In this document: positions 24,322-26,150 of the stretch, piece by piece
Numbering within the stretch: position 1 is the stretch's first letter
Layout of the letters: the number at the start of each line of letters is the position of its first letter
Assembly (NCBI GenBank): GCA_040255445.1
Contig: JBDZUZ010000033.1
Span: 1 to 26,150 of the forward strand
DNA from: JBDZUZ01 sp040255445
GTDB taxonomy: Bacteria > Planctomycetota > Phycisphaerae > Phycisphaerales > UBA1924
DNA length: 26,150 bases
Direction: 5' to 3'
Notes under the pieces: generated by a model
Told to the model about the DNA's origin: nothing
Database searches by the model: none
The model's input: only the letters and a program-made list of their open reading frames with translations
Translations under genes and position numbers: made by a program

Positions 24322-25020
24322 ATGAACCGCACCGCGCTCGCCACCGTACTCGGCTCGATCGTCGCGCCCGCCACACTCTCGACAGCCCTGGCCGACGATT
24401 CGGCGGTCCTCGATCTCACCGGCGTGGTCCTGCGCAACGCGACGAACCAGTCGCGGAGCAGCGCGCCCGACACCATCGACCCCGCGCCCGCCTACCTCTA
24501 CGCGTTCAGCGAGAACACCATGGTCCGCGGCACGAGCGGCGCGCTCGCAATCGCCTACCCCAACCCCACACCACTGGCCGACATCCTCGACTCGTTCGAG
24601 CCCGGATCCTCCGAGATCCTCTCCGGGTTCGTCGAGAACCCCGCGGGCACGCACCCGTTCGTCGTGATCGACCAGCGGTTCGAGGGGACGCAGGTGATCA
24701 GCGGCATTACCGTCACCTTCGCCTTTGATCTCGAGGCCGGTATCGACGCGGCGAACAACACCTACTTCAGCATCACCAACGTCACGCTCAGCCCCGCGTT
24801 CCTGGTCGGGTCGATGACCTTTACCAGCGGCACGATGACGGTGACGCGGACGACGCCCCCCTGCCTGGCGGACTGGGACGGCTCGGGCGGTGTGGATGGC
24901 GATGACATCGGCACCTTCTTCGCCGACTGGCAGGCCGGCAACGCGGACATCGACGGTTCGGGGGGAACGGATGGGGATGACATCACGTTCTTCTTTGCGC
25001 GTTGGCAGGCGGGGTGTTGA
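24322..25020 (+). CDS. small secreted protein with GC dockerin
   Basis: The protein has 232 residues from ATG 24322, seven bases after GGAG; the frame upstream is the G-free tract and is not coding. The signal peptide MNRTALATVLGSIVAPATLS ends near ALA. The mature domain of about 150 residues is beta-rich (VISGITVTFAFDLEAGIDAA; NNTYFSITNVTLSPAFLVGS) and unknown to me. The dockerin starts at Cys181: DWDGSGGVDGDDI, DIDGSGGTDGDDI, then FFFARWQAGC at the stop. C-ending codons are very frequent (GCC, ACC, CTC), unlike dnaA. It sits between two paralogues, which suggests insertion within, or duplication around, this gene. Confidence 0.84.
   Translation: MNRTALATVLGSIVAPATLSTALADDSAVLDLTGVVLRNATNQSRSSAPDTIDPAPAYLYAFSENTMVRGTSGALAIAYPNPTPLADILDSFEPGSSEILSGFVENPAGTHPFVVIDQRFEGTQVISGITVTFAFDLEAGIDAANNTYFSITNVTLSPAFLVGSMTFTSGTMTVTRTTPPCLADWDGSGGVDGDDIGTFFADWQAGNADIDGSGGTDGDDITFFFARWQAGC
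24862..25017 (+). repeat. GC dockerin module, two-Cys type (copy E)
   Basis: The module begins CLADWDGSGGVDGDD and has the same GNADID linker as copies B and C; it ends RWQAGC. Only the first and last residues are Cys. Confidence 0.85.
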
Positions 25021-25028
25021 GGGGAGAA

Positions 25029-25100
25029 GGGACAGAGGGACAGAGGGACAAAGGGACAGAGTGGAAGGCACGGAGGCACGAAGGCACAGAGGCACGAAGG
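25029..25100. repeat. two octamer arrays: GGGACARA then AGGCACRR
   Basis: Four GGGACARA units fill 25029-25060, a 5-base link follows, and four AGGCACRR units fill 25066-25097 with a partial fifth. They begin nine bases after the stop codon of the small dockerin gene. Confidence 0.85.
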
Positions 25101-25133
25101 GGGGAGGCACCTGGCGGTGTGGGTGATCGCTAC

Positions 25134-25152
25134 GTGACCACGTGACCACGTG
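25134..25152. repeat. short GTGACCAC octamer array (2.4 units)
   Basis: Two perfect GTGACCAC units and a partial GTG follow the AGGCACRR array by 33 bp, repeating the order seen at 13756-13914. The rest of the gap to 25380 shows no credible coding frame; GTGGTAGGCT near 25207 could hold a -10 element. Confidence 0.8.
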
Positions 25153-25380
25153 CCATCATCACCATTCCGAAACTCCCCCAGTTCCCCTTCCCGAATCCCC
25201 CAAGGCGTGGTAGGCTGCGGCGTCTCCGGTGGGGCGTGGCCTGGTGCGATTCGCACCGGGCGTGCGTGTCGCACCACGATCGCCGTCCGGAGCAGTTGCC
25301 GCAGCAGCACGACCAATCCCGGTCCGTCAGCGTGCGGGGTACGCGTCCGGCGACCGCCCGGGCGATTGAGGAGATAGATC

Positions 25381-26150
25381 ATGAAGCGTTTCGCCGCAGC
25401 ACTTTCTGTCGCGCTGTGCGCCGGGGCCGCCTTCGGGCAGACCGGCCTGATCATCGCTGTCGATGACAGCACCGTCCCGATCTACATCTACAACGAGTCG
25501 GGCCAGTGGCAGCCGCTGCTGACCGGCTACGCGCCCTGGGGGGCCGCCGTCGATCCCGCCACCTGCACGCTCTACTTCAACGCCGGAGGCTCGCTCTACC
25601 GCTACAGCCGCGAGGATGCCGACGCCACGCTGATCGGCACGTTGACGTACAACAGCTCGACGACCAACGTGGTCTCGCTCGCGTTCTACAACGGCATCCT
25701 GTACGGCACGAAGAACATCGCGACCGAGGCCGTGTATTCGATCAACACCGCGACCGCGGAGATGACGCTCGTCTACGCCTACCCCGCGGCGGACTTCGAC
25801 TTCGGCGGGCTCGATATCGACCCCGACACCGGCATCATGTACGGCACCAACGATGATGCCACACCGCTGGGCACAGGCATCTATTCGTTCGATCTGGAGA
25901 ACCAGAGCACCTCCTTCGTCGCGCCCTACCCGACCGAAGCGCAGCTCCCCGGCAACGGCAACGACATCGACGGCCTCGCCGCGGGCGGCGGCAAGCTCTG
26001 GCTGGCGATCGACAACGCCGGCGGCATCGGTGTGTACGACATCGCCACCGGGCAGTACGAAGCGCCGCTGACGAATCCCTACACCACCAGCGAGGTCTTC
26101 GCCGCGGCGGCGTGGGGCCCGTGCTTCTTCGGCGGCGGCGGGTGCGCACC
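25381..26150 (+). CDS. secreted propeller-like protein, paralogue, cut by right edge
   Basis: At least 256 residues are present, starting at ATG 25381 after GAGGAG. The signal peptide MKRFAAALSVALCAGAAFGQ and the following TGLIIAVDDSTVPIYIYNES are closely similar to the protein at 23238. Blade-like units recur (GAAVDPATCTLYFNAGGSLY; VSLAFYNGILYGTKNIATEA; GLDIDPDTGIMYGTNDDATP). The window ends in GGGGCA, exactly where the paralogue enters its dockerin, so a C-terminal GC dockerin is expected outside the window but not seen. Function is unknown. Confidence 0.85.
   Translation, partial: MKRFAAALSVALCAGAAFGQTGLIIAVDDSTVPIYIYNESGQWQPLLTGYAPWGAAVDPATCTLYFNAGGSLYRYSREDADATLIGTLTYNSSTTNVVSLAFYNGILYGTKNIATEAVYSINTATAEMTLVYAYPAADFDFGGLDIDPDTGIMYGTNDDATPLGTGIYSFDLENQSTSFVAPYPTEAQLPGNGNDIDGLAAGGGKLWLAIDNAGGIGVYDIATGQYEAPLTNPYTTSEVFAAAAWGPCFFGGGGCA

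Noticed and set aside
1..26150. GC-skew switch marking an origin or terminus
   Set aside because: Hand counts in a few 60-base stretches gave a G-rich plus strand on the left and C-rich near 24.5 kb, but intermediate stretches were mixed and codon bias confounds this; a computed skew would be needed.

Overview
The window looks like chromosomal DNA from a GC-rich planctomycete, most likely of the Phycisphaerae/Phycisphaerales. I infer this from the very high GC content, the divergent dnaA, the TatC with a long extra periplasmic loop, the run of secreted proteins ending in a paired dockerin-like module with a terminal Gly-Cys, and the short tandem octamer repeats between genes. No tRNA, rRNA, CRISPR array, transposase or phage gene was seen.

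Left third (1-9162), housekeeping. A minus-strand pair (a TVP38/VTT-type membrane protein and an unknown protein cut by the left edge) diverges from a metallo-beta-lactamase-fold hydrolase. dnaA follows, with a near-consensus sigma70 promoter and an unusually long, low-complexity domain II, and then two small orphan genes. A gene-free stretch of about 1 kb (5727-6720) holds imperfect palindromes, an AT-rich palindrome and a scatter of DnaA-box-like TGTGGAnnn sites. A tight minus-strand operon tatC-tadA-mutM closes this part.

Middle (9343-15349), regulation and membrane functions. An ECF-type sigma factor, a one-TM anti-sigma-like protein and a periplasmic PDZ/coiled-coil protein run in one direction. 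A 27-bp sequence is nearly repeated in front of the first two, so I infer an autoregulated envelope-signalling unit. Next come a stand-alone MoxR AAA+ ATPase and an MgtE magnesium transporter, separated by two arrays of 8-bp repeats.

Right half (15564-26150), a secretome island. Six consecutive secreted proteins lie on the plus strand: a YVTN-type beta-propeller, an M36 fungalysin-like metallopeptidase, a Cys-rich protein, two paralogous propeller-like proteins (the second cut by the right edge) and a small protein between them. The five complete ones all end in two EF-hand-like calcium loops (DxDxSGGxDGDD) followed by FF..RW..GC at or next to the stop codon. No cohesin, sortase-like or other obvious receptor is present, so this C-terminal module is the best candidate here for a poorly described protein-anchoring or sorting system. 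I recall a similar module being catalogued as a 'GC-type dockerin' in planctomycetes, but its receptor and mechanism are, as far as I know, unsettled.
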